Source: Streptomyces sp. A 4/2 (lineage in GTDB: Bacteria; Actinomycetota; Actinomycetes; Streptomycetales; Streptomycetaceae). Taken from it: a stretch of 64,000 nt of DNA. Positions within the stretch are counted from its first letter, which is position 1; each line of letters begins with the position of its first letter. This document shows, piece after piece, positions 27,400 through 34,842 of the stretch. The stretch is taken from contig NZ_CALNVW010000003.1 in the NCBI RefSeq assembly GCF_940670765.1, positions 1 to 64,000 of the forward strand, read 5' to 3'. The notes beneath the pieces were generated by a model that was given only the letters and a program-made list of their open reading frames with translations, had not been told where the DNA came from and did no database searches. Position numbers and translations under genes: made by a program.

Positions 27400-29136
27400 C
27401 TACTTGACCGCTACCTGGGAGATGTCGAGCACGCCGGTCCAGTCGCTGATCACGACGTTCCTGATGCCCTGGCCGTAGAGCCGCTTGTAGACCGGGTGGA
27501 AGAGCGGCACGGTCAGCGCCTGCGCACCGATCTTCTTGTCGAGCGCGCCCCAGCGTTCGGCGGCGGCGTTCAGGTCGGTCAGCTTGTTGATCTCGTCGAT
27601 CTCCTTGTTGACCGAAGGGTCGTTCAGGAAGCCGGAGTTGAAGTTGGCGCCGTCCTTGACGATCTGCCGGCCGTCGAAGATCGGGGCGAGGAAGGGACCG
27701 CCGGAGGGCCAGTCGGCGCCCCAGTGGGCGAGGAAGAGACCGGGTTCGGTCTTCGCGCCGTGCACCTTGTCCTTGTAGTCGTTGTCCTCCAGGCCCTGGA
27801 GCTCGACGGTGATGCCCGCCTTCTTCAGGGCGTCCTGGAGCGCGGTGGCGATCTCCGGGCTGGTCTCGAAGTCCCTGGCGTCGGAGTGGGTCAGGGTGAT
27901 GGTCAGGCCGTGGGGGTAACCGGCCTCCTTCAGCAGGTCCTTGGCCTTGGCCGGGTCACCGGTCGCACCGGCCGGGAAGTGGTCGTACGGCGTGTAGCCG
28001 AAGGACTTCTGGTCCGGCAGATAGGTGGTGGCGGGCTCGGCGAGTGCGGAGCCGCCCGCCGCGTTGATCACCGAGGAGCGGTCGACGGCGTACGCGACGG
28101 CCTGGCGCACCTTCGGGTTGTCGAACGGCTTCACCTTCGGGTTGAAGGCGAGGTAGTCCGTGTAGCCGAAGTGGCCCGTGCCGACGCGCGAAGCGAGCTT
28201 CTTGTCGCCGGTGACCTCGGCCAGTTCGGCCGGGCCGAGGTTGGTGTCGGTGGTCACCGCGGTGGCGTCCGCGCCCTGCGAGGAGGAGAGCCGCTGGTTG
28301 ATGACGGAGGAGTCGAGGCCGGAGCGGACGTCGACCTTGTCGGGGTAGGCCTTGCGCTCGCTGTCGGTCTTCGCCGACCAGAAGGTGTTGCGCGCCAGGG
28401 TGAGCCGCTCGCCGTCGTTCTCGTTGCTGACGACCTTGTACGGGCCGGAGGAGACCGGGTGCTTCTCGTACGTGGTGCCGGTGTCCTTGGCCTTCGGCAC
28501 CGGGGTGGTCTGTGTCTGGGTCGCCAGGTAGGGGAATTCCCCCTCGGGCTTGTTCAGATGGAAGACGATGGTCCTGGCGTCGGGCGTCTCGATCGAGGCG
28601 AGCTGCTTCCCCCTCTTGCCGTCCGGACCGGCCTTGTAAGGGCCCTGGTACCGGTCCCCGCCTATGAGCCAGTCACGCAGGTACGGTGCGCCGCCCGACA
28701 GTTCGGCGGCGAAGGAACGCTCGATGCCGTACTTGATGTCACCCGAAGTGATGGATGTGCCGTCCTCGTACTTCAGCCCGTCCTTGAGCGTGTACGTCCA
28801 GACGGTGGCGTTCTTGCTGGGCCTGCCCAGGTCGGTCGCGAGGTCGGGCACGACCTTCGAGCCCGCGGCGCCGTCCGCGCGGTGACGGGTGGTGAGCGTA
28901 CGGAAGACCAGCGAGGGGACGTTGCCGCCGCCGGAGGTGTAGAGCCGGGCGGGGTCGAAGTCCTCCTGCGGCTGGCTGTTGAGGACGGTGAGGGTGCCGC
29001 CCTTCCGGGGCTTGCCCCCGGCCCCGGCGGACGTGGCGCCGCCGTGGCCCTCGGGCCCGGCGCAGGCGGCTGCGCCCAGGGCCAGGACCAGACTCACGGC
29101 CGCCACTGACGCTGTGCGTGGGGACAGATGACGCAT
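27400..29136 (-). CDS. Oligopeptide ABC transporter substrate-binding lipoprotein (SBP family 5)
   Basis: 578 residues from ATG 29136 (GAGAGGTGC about 9 nt upstream). The signal peptide ends in a lipobox-like LGAAAC, so the mature protein should be lipid-anchored outside the membrane. Family 5 features include GGTLTVLNSQPQ, YTLKDGLKYEDG and DIKYGIERSF. It captures peptides or peptide-like ligands. It is the first gene of the operon, 162 bp downstream of a small Cys-containing leader ORF. That leader hints that expression may respond to cysteine or sulfur supply. Confidence 0.92.
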   Translation of the reverse strand: MRHLSPRTASVAAVSLVLALGAAACAGPEGHGGATSAGAGGKPRKGGTLTVLNSQPQEDFDPARLYTSGGGNVPSLVFRTLTTRHRADGAAGSKVVPDLATDLGRPSKNATVWTYTLKDGLKYEDGTSITSGDIKYGIERSFAAELSGGAPYLRDWLIGGDRYQGPYKAGPDGKRGKQLASIETPDARTIVFHLNKPEGEFPYLATQTQTTPVPKAKDTGTTYEKHPVSSGPYKVVSNENDGERLTLARNTFWSAKTDSERKAYPDKVDVRSGLDSSVINQRLSSSQGADATAVTTDTNLGPAELAEVTGDKKLASRVGTGHFGYTDYLAFNPKVKPFDNPKVRQAVAYAVDRSSVINAAGGSALAEPATTYLPDQKSFGYTPYDHFPAGATGDPAKAKDLLKEAGYPHGLTITLTHSDARDFETSPEIATALQDALKKAGITVELQGLEDNDYKDKVHGAKTEPGLFLAHWGADWPSGGPFLAPIFDGRQIVKDGANFNSGFLNDPSVNKEIDEINKLTDLNAAAERWGALDKKIGAQALTVPLFHPVYKRLYGQGIRNVVISDWTGVLDISQVAVK

Positions 29137-29298
29137 CGGAAAAGCACCTCTCGGTGTGCTGAAAGCGGACTGGAGCAGACGAATCCGCGCAGGCAGCAGC
29201 ACCGGAAGGAGTACCGGGAAAAAGAAGGGCCGCGCCTGCGGGTGGAATACGCCCTGGCGCGGCGGACAGAAATGCCGACGCGCGCCGGAGCAGGCGGG

Positions 29299-29394
29299 TC
29301 AGCGACAGAGAACGTCGGCGACGCAGTGCCCGGTCACGCCGAACAGCACCAGCTCAAGGGCGGTGCGATCGGTGGACACAGGGCAGTGCGGCAT
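29299..29394 (-). CDS. Candidate leaderless leader peptide upstream of the ABC operon
   Basis: An ATG at 29394 opens a 31-codon frame ending HCVADVLCR, with three cysteines (residues 4, 24, 30). A promoter match places the transcript start at or within a base of the ATG, so it would be leaderless. It lies in the only intergenic gap of the operon, 162 bp before the substrate-binding gene. Cys-containing short upstream ORFs are known attenuators in actinobacteria. No domain is recognisable and translation is unproven. Confidence 0.5.
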   Translation of the reverse strand: MPHCPVSTDRTALELVLFGVTGHCVADVLCR

Positions 29395-29401
29395 GCCGAG
29401 A

Positions 29402-29430
29402 AATATGAACGACGCAAAGAACGATGTCAA
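29402..29430 (-). promoter_or_regulatory. Vegetative-type promoter of the leader peptide/ABC operon
   Basis: On the minus strand TTGACA (29425-29430) is separated by 17 nt from CATATT (29402-29407). This close match to the sigma-70/HrdB consensus lies 7 nt before the leader ATG. Confidence 0.6.
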
Positions 29431-29460
29431 TGCGGGTGAGGCCGGATATGAGACGCCGTC

Positions 29461-30783
29461 TCAACGGGTGGGATACACCCAGGGGTTCGCCCTGCACCGG
29501 ATCCCGTCGATGTCCAGCGACTTGGTCTGCTGCTGCATCACGGGCGCCAGTGCGCCGGGGGTGCGGCAACTCTCGTGGTTGTGTCCGAGCCGGTGGCCGA
29601 CCTCGTGGTTGATCAGCATCTGCCGGTACGGATAGATCTTGCTGTCGCCGAACGTCTCCGAGCCCTGGGCCCAGCGATACGCGTTGATCATCACGCGGTC
29701 GGTCGCCGCGGAATCGCAGGACACATTCTCCTCAAGCGTATCCAGACCGGATTTCTCACACCATTTCGCGGTGGTGACGGGACTGGCCAGCGTAATCACG
29801 AAATCCGGCTGTCCCGAAGAAATGCGCTCGAAGGTCTTGGCACCGTCGTGCGCCCAACTCCGGTTGTCGTTCAGGGTCTTCTGGACCGCTTCGGCGAAAA
29901 GCATGCCGTCGAGGCCCATTCCCTTCTCGATGTCCACCCGGTAACGGTATTTGCGCCCCGTGCCCGGCGCCTTCGCCGATCCGGGGACCACCGAGAACTT
30001 TCCCGTTGCTTCGAGCTTCGGGTCGAGCGGATACAGCGTGGACATCTTCTTCGCGTACGTCAGGGGGACCACGGCGGCCTTCGGTTCGGGCCGGTTGTCG
30101 CCGCGCGAGGCGGGCCCCGCGCCGGTCTCCCGCTCCGTAGCGCCGGCCGCCCGCGAACTGTCGTGGGACCCGCCGCCGTCGGCGACCTGACCCGCGACCA
30201 CGACGGCCAGCACCGTGGTCACCGCAGCGGCGGCGATCCCGGTGAACGTACGGCCCTTGCTGCCCTTCTCGCTGCCCGCCTTCTCACTGCCCGCGGCCCC
30301 GCCGTCGGCCGGGACACCCGGACCGGCGGTGCTTTCGGACCCGTCCGGTACGTCGGGGGCGACGGGGACGGTGAGCGTCGCGGAGGCAGCGGGCGCGGCC
30401 GTCGCGCTGCCGCGCTTCTCCTCCGGGCCCGCCTGCCCGGCACGGGCGTCCTGCCCGGTACGGGGATCCTGCCCGCCGCCGACGTCCTTCCGCCGGCCGG
30501 ACGTCCCGAACGCCTCGACGAACTCCCGCCGGGGACCCGGGACCTGAGGGCGCGCCTGCACACCCTGCCAGGTGCCGTACCGCTCGGGCGCGGGCGCGCT
30601 CCACTCCGGCTGCTCGGGGTGACCGCCCCGCACCTGCTCGGGCGCCGCGGGGGCTCTTCTGCGCCGTCCGGTCCCGACCTCGGCACCGGTACGCGTCGCG
30701 GCGCCTTCACCGTCACCGGCGGTCGCGCCGGAGACGCCTTCCACGCTCTGGGGCACATCGCCCCGACGGCTGTGACGTCCCAC
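29461..30783 (-). CDS. DUF3152 putative zinc metalloprotease, membrane-anchored
   Basis: 440 residues from GTG 30783. The N-terminal ~180 residues are Gly/Pro/Arg-rich and probably cytosolic. One TM helix (about 183-200) follows, then an extracytoplasmic DUF3152 domain. A zinc-protease motif HEVGHRLGHNHE starts at residue 393, and paired cysteines (WCEKSG, VSCDSA, ESCRTP, IRCRA) may form disulfides. An actinobacterial homologue sits next to a TetR gene in Mycobacterium (Rv3207c), as here. It lies 8 bp downstream of an alpha/beta hydrolase gene, likely co-transcribed. Function unknown. Confidence 0.88.
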   Translation of the reverse strand: MGRHSRRGDVPQSVEGVSGATAGDGEGAATRTGAEVGTGRRRRAPAAPEQVRGGHPEQPEWSAPAPERYGTWQGVQARPQVPGPRREFVEAFGTSGRRKDVGGGQDPRTGQDARAGQAGPEEKRGSATAAPAASATLTVPVAPDVPDGSESTAGPGVPADGGAAGSEKAGSEKGSKGRTFTGIAAAAVTTVLAVVVAGQVADGGGSHDSSRAAGATERETGAGPASRGDNRPEPKAAVVPLTYAKKMSTLYPLDPKLEATGKFSVVPGSAKAPGTGRKYRYRVDIEKGMGLDGMLFAEAVQKTLNDNRSWAHDGAKTFERISSGQPDFVITLASPVTTAKWCEKSGLDTLEENVSCDSAATDRVMINAYRWAQGSETFGDSKIYPYRQMLINHEVGHRLGHNHESCRTPGALAPVMQQQTKSLDIDGIRCRANPWVYPTR

Positions 30784-30791
30784 TCCCCGGA

Positions 30792-31757
30792 TCAGCTCCC
30801 ACTGCTGTTGTAGTCCTCCAGCAATTCCCGGAAGGCCGTCGCGACCGATTCCGGGAACTCCATCATCGCCACGTGCCCGGCGTCGGGCAGTGACAGCAGC
30901 CGTGATCCGCGGAACGCGGTCACCGCCTTGCGTGCCATACGGTACGAGACGAGCTGGTCCCGGACTCCGTACACCAGCAGCGTAGGGGCAAGCACCCGCC
31001 GGGCCTGCCTCCAGAGCCCGTGCTCCCCGCCCAGGGTGTACGCGTTGACGATGCCGCGCGCCGACCGGGTCATGGCATCCCAGAAGTACGGCAGTTGCAG
31101 CCGCCGTTCCATTTCCTCGACCGCGTGGCGCAGGCCCTCTTCGCTGACCCGTGACGGGTCGCCGTAACAGAGCCCGAGCATGCCGCGGGTACGCATCTCG
31201 GGCGTCCAGTCCTTGGTGAGCCGCAGGAACAGAGCGGCGGTACCGGGCACCGCGAGCAGCCCGGTCGGCGCCGCGGAACGCTGTACGCGCAGCTCGGGCA
31301 GCGCGGGCGAGACCAGGGTGAGGGTGCGCACCAGGTCGGGCCGCAGGGCCGCGACACGGGTGGTGACCGCGCCGCCCAGGGAATTGCCGAAGAGATGGAC
31401 GGGCCCGCGCCCGCCGGCGTCGAGCAGCCGGATCACCGCACGGGCGTGGCCGGTGACCGAGTAGTCGCCGTCGTCGGGCGGCGGGGAATCCCCGAAGCCG
31501 GGCAGATCGACCGCCTCGCTGTCCACGGCGTCCTCGATGAGGGGCATCAGCGCCGACCAGTTCTGCGAGGACCCGCCGAGCCCGTGCACGAAGAGCGCGG
31601 GCGGCAGCCCGGCCCGCGCCCCGGGCCGGGAACGTACGGTCAGCGTCAGTCCGGGGAACGTCACCGTGCGCAGCGATTCCCCTGCCGCGATCCGTACGGT
31701 GCTCGCCCCGGTGGCCGGGGCGGCGGCCACCATTCCCGGCAGCTCGGTCGAAGACAT
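30792..31757 (-). CDS. Alpha/beta hydrolase
   Basis: 321 residues. The oxyanion region HGLGGSS, the nucleophile elbow GNSLGG (Ser126), the acid in YGVRDQLVS and His295 in PDAGHVAM give a complete triad. The lid carries LGLCYGDPSRV. Substrate unknown; esterase or lipase-type activity is expected. ATG 31757. It is 8 bp upstream of the DUF3152 gene on the same strand and divergent from a small acidic protein. Confidence 0.88.
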   Translation of the reverse strand: MSSTELPGMVAAAPATGASTVRIAAGESLRTVTFPGLTLTVRSRPGARAGLPPALFVHGLGGSSQNWSALMPLIEDAVDSEAVDLPGFGDSPPPDDGDYSVTGHARAVIRLLDAGGRGPVHLFGNSLGGAVTTRVAALRPDLVRTLTLVSPALPELRVQRSAAPTGLLAVPGTAALFLRLTKDWTPEMRTRGMLGLCYGDPSRVSEEGLRHAVEEMERRLQLPYFWDAMTRSARGIVNAYTLGGEHGLWRQARRVLAPTLLVYGVRDQLVSYRMARKAVTAFRGSRLLSLPDAGHVAMMEFPESVATAFRELLEDYNSSGS

Positions 31758-31869
31758 AAGGCGATGTTACGAGACGATCACGCGAAGGTCCGTGTGTCAG
31801 CCGTCACAGGCCGCATCGCGCTACGGGGCGCGGGCTCCTACTCTCGGAAGGGAGGGAAGGGACGCCACC

Positions 31870-32112
31870 ATGCCGACCGAACCCACGGAATCCACGGAAT
31901 CCACCGACCCGACCGACCCGTCCGAACCGACCACGCGCGACGACGAGGCCGGTCCGTCCGAGGCCGACCCGGCCGACAGCGCGGAGCAGCGCACCGACCT
32001 CTCGCCGCAGGAGGACGACCCGCTGACCGGCATCGATCCCGCCACGGCGAACGAGGCGGACGCCGCCGAACAGGCCCGCGTCGTCCCCGTCGACGAGGAC
32101 GACTACCGCTGA
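31870..32112 (+). CDS. Small acidic hypothetical protein
   Basis: 80 residues from ATG 31870 with GGGAGGGAAGGGAC upstream. It is extremely rich in Asp, Glu, Thr, Pro and Ser and likely disordered. The C-terminus (EADAAEQARVVPVDEDDYR) has the look of short acidic proteins seen widely in Streptomyces. No domain and no signal peptide. Located between a hydrolase and a TetR gene. Function unknown. Confidence 0.7.
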   Translation: MPTEPTESTESTDPTDPSEPTTRDDEAGPSEADPADSAEQRTDLSPQEDDPLTGIDPATANEADAAEQARVVPVDEDDYR

Positions 32113-32213
32113 ATCTCTCTTCCCCCAGCCGTCCGGTCCGTGAAATTCTGCGTCCGCACCGCACACAGCCGGGTTACCCAAAAGTACGATGGCGGGGCAG
32201 CGACGCACCTGCG

Positions 32214-32238
32214 TGTGCTTGTTCCACTGTGCTTGTTC
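32214..32238 (+). repeat. Two 11-bp direct repeats upstream of the TetR gene
   Basis: TGTGCTTGTTC occurs at 32214-32224 and 32228-32238, spaced 14 bp start to start, just 18 bp before the TetR start codon. It could be an operator for autoregulation or another regulator. Confidence 0.6.
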
Positions 32239-32255
32239 AATCATTGGGAGGCGGC

Positions 32256-32897
32256 GTGACAGCCATCGAGCAGACCGAGGCAGCGCGCCCGCGGGGTACG
32301 CGGCTGCCGCGCCGCGCACGACGTAACCAGCTCCTGGGGGCCGCCCAGGAAGTCTTTGTCGCACAGGGCTACCACTCTGCGGCGATGGACGACATCGCTG
32401 AACGGGCCGGGGTCAGCAAGCCCGTGCTCTACCAGCACTTCCCGGGCAAGCTCGACCTGTATCTGGCCCTGCTCGACCAGCACTGCGAATCGCTGCTCCA
32501 GGCGGTCCGTACGGCTCTGGCCTCGACCACGGACAACAAACTGCGCGTGGCCGCGACGATGGACGCCTACTTCGCGTACGTCCAGGACGAGGGCGGCGCG
32601 TTCCGGCTGGTCTTCGAGTCCGACCTGACGAACGAGCCCGCGGTGCGTGAGCGCGTCGACCGGGTGTCGCTCCAGTGCGCCGAGGCGATCTCCGACGTCA
32701 TCGCGGGCGACACCGGACTCTCCAAGGACGAGTCGATGCTGCTGGCCGTGGGCCTCGGCGGTGTGTCCCAGGTGGTCGCCCGCTACTGGCTCTCCAGCGA
32801 GTCCGGCATCCCGCGCGACACTGCGGTACAGCTCCTGACCTCGCTCGCCTGGCGCGGCATCGCGGGCTTCCCGCTGCACGGCAGCGACCAGCACTGA
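32256..32897 (+). CDS. TetR family transcriptional regulator
   Basis: 213 residues from GTG 32256, with GGGAGGCGGC upstream. The TetR N-terminal domain is typical: RNQLLGAAQEVFVAQGYHSAAMDDIAERAGVS and then KPVLYQHFPGKLDLYLALL. The C-terminal ligand domain is unremarkable. The gene order TetR-DUF3107-ferritin-like-DEAD helicase matches that of Rv3208-Rv3211 in Mycobacterium. Ligand unknown. A direct repeat immediately upstream may be its own operator. Confidence 0.92.
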   Translation: MTAIEQTEAARPRGTRLPRRARRNQLLGAAQEVFVAQGYHSAAMDDIAERAGVSKPVLYQHFPGKLDLYLALLDQHCESLLQAVRTALASTTDNKLRVAATMDAYFAYVQDEGGAFRLVFESDLTNEPAVRERVDRVSLQCAEAISDVIAGDTGLSKDESMLLAVGLGGVSQVVARYWLSSESGIPRDTAVQLLTSLAWRGIAGFPLHGSDQH

Positions 32898-33017
32898 GAA
32901 ATACTGTTCGCTGCGGGCGTGCGGTGCTGACGTCTTACCTGTTCCCGTACCGGGCTAATGTGTGCAGCGTACGGCGCGGCTGACCGCGCATCGCACGACC
33001 GTCGGAGGGACATAGCC

Positions 33018-33245
33018 GTGGAGGTCAAGATCGGCGTGCAGCACGCGCCCCGGGAGATCGTTCTGGAGAGCGGGCAGTCCGCCGAGGAGGTCGAGCGCTC
33101 GGTTGCCGACGCGCTGGCCGGCAAGGCACAGCTGCTCAGCCTCACGGACGACAAGGGCCGCAGGGTCCTGGTACCGGCCGACCGGATCGCTTACGTGGAG
33201 CTCGGCGAACCGGCGACCCGCCGGGTCGGCTTCGGCGCCCTGTAA
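33018..33245 (+). CDS. DUF3107 family protein (TB9.4-like)
   Basis: 75 residues from GTG 33018 with GGAGGG upstream. It contains the family pattern VKIGVQHAPREIVLES, a helix with EEVERSVADAL, and DDKGRRVLVPADRIAYVELG. It is a small single-domain cytosolic protein of unknown function conserved in actinobacteria. It follows the TetR gene as in Mycobacterium (Rv3208A) and is closed by a very strong terminator. Confidence 0.9.
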   Translation: MEVKIGVQHAPREIVLESGQSAEEVERSVADALAGKAQLLSLTDDKGRRVLVPADRIAYVELGEPATRRVGFGAL

Positions 33246-33271
33246 GCAGCACACAGCAGCAGGACCCAGCA

Positions 33272-33328
33272 GGACACACGGGAACGGCCCGGCGGTCAAC
33301 ACGACCGCCGGGCCGTTCCCGTGTGTCC
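33272..33328 (+). terminator. Perfect 26-bp hairpin terminator after DUF3107
   Basis: Bases 33272-33297 are the exact reverse complement of 33303-33328 with a 5-nt loop (AACAC). It starts 27 nt after the stop codon and has no long T run, typical of strong Streptomyces terminators. Confidence 0.9.
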
Positions 33329-33413
33329 GGCCGGGCCCTGGTGAGGGTTGCGTCCGGGAGCCACCGGGTAGGACCGGGTCAGTAGCAATTCGCCTGGTCA
33401 CGGAAGGGATGAC

Positions 33414-33680
33414 ATGTTCTGGGAAGCCCTCGGCTCCGTTCTGCTCGGCCTCGCACTGGCCTGGTCGGCGGCGCGGACATCGCCGGCCCGACTGCCGGCC
33501 CGGCAAGTGGTGCTGGTCACCGGCCCGATCGGCGCCCTGTTCGGCGCCTTCCTCACCCACTCGGCACTCGGCCCCGGCCATCTGCTGGCGACGCTGGTGG
33601 GCGCCGTGGCCGTGAGCGCCGTGGTGCTCTCGCTGCTCGTGCGTCCGGCGGGGAGGATCCGACGATCAGCCACGATCTGA
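33414..33680 (+). CDS. Small three-helix membrane protein
   Basis: 88 residues from ATG 33414, with GGAAGGGATGAC upstream. Three hydrophobic helices (about 3-18, 32-50, 56-76) separated by short charged turns make up the whole protein. It resembles small Gly/Ala-rich integral membrane proteins near this locus in other Streptomyces. No function can be assigned. Convergent with the ferritin-like gene, stops 57 bp apart. Confidence 0.75.
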   Translation: MFWEALGSVLLGLALAWSAARTSPARLPARQVVLVTGPIGALFGAFLTHSALGPGHLLATLVGAVAVSAVVLSLLVRPAGRIRRSATI

Positions 33681-33737
33681 GGCTCACCCGCGTTCCGGGT
33701 ACGGCGGCAGCGCCTGCGCCCGGCAGTCCGGCCGGTG

Positions 33738-34463
33738 CTACGCGGCCAGCCCCAGCGCGGCCATCCGCTTCGTGTGCGCCTCGGTGATCCGGGAGAACAT
33801 CCGCCCGACCTCCGCCAGGTCGAAACCGTCGGCGACGCCCCCCACGAGCATCGTGGACAGCGCGTCCCGGTCGGCCACCACCCGCTGGGCCTGGCTCAGT
33901 GCCTCGCCCATCAGCCGCCGCGCCCAGAGCGCCAGCCGCCCACCGACCCGCGGCTCCGCCTCGATCGCCGCGCGCACCTTCTCCACGGCGAAGTTGCCGT
34001 GCCCCGTGTCGTCGAGCACCGCGAGCACCAGCTCACGAGTGTCCGTGTCGAGCCGGGCCGCGACCTCACGGTAGAAGTCACTGGCGATCGAGTCGCCCAC
34101 GTATGCCTTGACCAGGCCCTCCAGCCAGTCCGACGGTGCGGTCTGCCGGTGGAAGTCGTCCAGTGCCTGCGCGAACGGTTCCATGGACGCCGTCGGCTGC
34201 ACATCGATCGCGGACAGCCGCTCGGACAACCGCTCGAAGTGGGAGAACTCGGCCGACGCCATCTTCGCGAGCGCCGCCTTGTCGGCGAGCGTGGGTGCGA
34301 GTTTGGCGTCCTCGGCGAGCCGCTCGAAGGCCGCCAGTTCGCCGTACGCGAGCGCGCCGAGCAGGTCCACGACCGCGGCGTGATACCTCGGGTCGGCGGA
34401 TGCCGTTTCCCAGCTCTGGGCGGCGATTCCGGTGGGGGCGTTGGCGGTGTCAGGCGTCTCCAT
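33738..34463 (-). CDS. Ferritin-like / MiaE-like diiron family protein
   Basis: 241 residues from ATG 34463. It forms a four-helix bundle with carboxylate/His clusters (GELAAFERLAEDA, EFSHFERLSERL, DDTGHGNFAVEKV), typical of the ferritin-like superfamily near tRNA hydroxylase MiaE. Actinobacterial members (Rv3210c-like) are of unknown function. It lies divergent from the DEAD-box helicase, again as in Mycobacterium. The helicase leader occupies the gap between them. Confidence 0.85.
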   Translation of the reverse strand: METPDTANAPTGIAAQSWETASADPRYHAAVVDLLGALAYGELAAFERLAEDAKLAPTLADKAALAKMASAEFSHFERLSERLSAIDVQPTASMEPFAQALDDFHRQTAPSDWLEGLVKAYVGDSIASDFYREVAARLDTDTRELVLAVLDDTGHGNFAVEKVRAAIEAEPRVGGRLALWARRLMGEALSQAQRVVADRDALSTMLVGGVADGFDLAEVGRMFSRITEAHTKRMAALGLAA

Positions 34464-34842
34464 GGACCGCACAATAGCGCTCCGCCCCCGAACGACGAAT
34501 CGACGAGCGGGGCCGGAACGCGCACGGGGAACAGGGCGCCGGAGAGGGTCCGCACAGGCCCGTCCGGTCACTGTGGCCTTGGTCTCCCGATGAATTCACC
34601 CAACACAGCTGCGCGATTTGGGGGTACAGTGGTAATGCGCCTGTCGAATGTTTCGGCATGCCATCCGAATGAGGATGCCCGGTCGGTGGCCCGATCGGCT
34701 CCACCTGACCGCCCTCACCATTCGATGTGAGGGGCCCCCTCAGCGGCACGAGCGCTTGAGCGAAGGCAGTGGTCCCGCGCCAGACGGCACGGTACGACCC
34801 CCTTGTTCGCCTCGGTCCGCGTCTCACAGAAGAGGCAGCACC
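34464..34842 (+). other. 379-bp leader region of the DEAD-box helicase gene
   Basis: The gap contains no convincing gene. It has several small hairpins, for example CATCC/GGATG near 34668 and a near-palindrome TGAGGGGCCCCCTCA near 34728. Lower GC stretches occur at 34595-34640. A long structured 5' leader would fit a cold-shock-type helicase, but this is inference. Confidence 0.45.

Larger units (their letters stand above)
29137..29460. other. 324-bp intergenic region: leader ORF, promoter and untranslated leader
   Basis: Apart from the leader ORF and its promoter this gap holds about 160 bp between the leader stop and the substrate-binding start. That part is moderately AT-rich near 29210-29230 (GGAAAAAGAAGG). 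I see no strong terminator hairpin there. The segment 29431-29460 abuts the DUF3152 stop. Confidence 0.6.
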
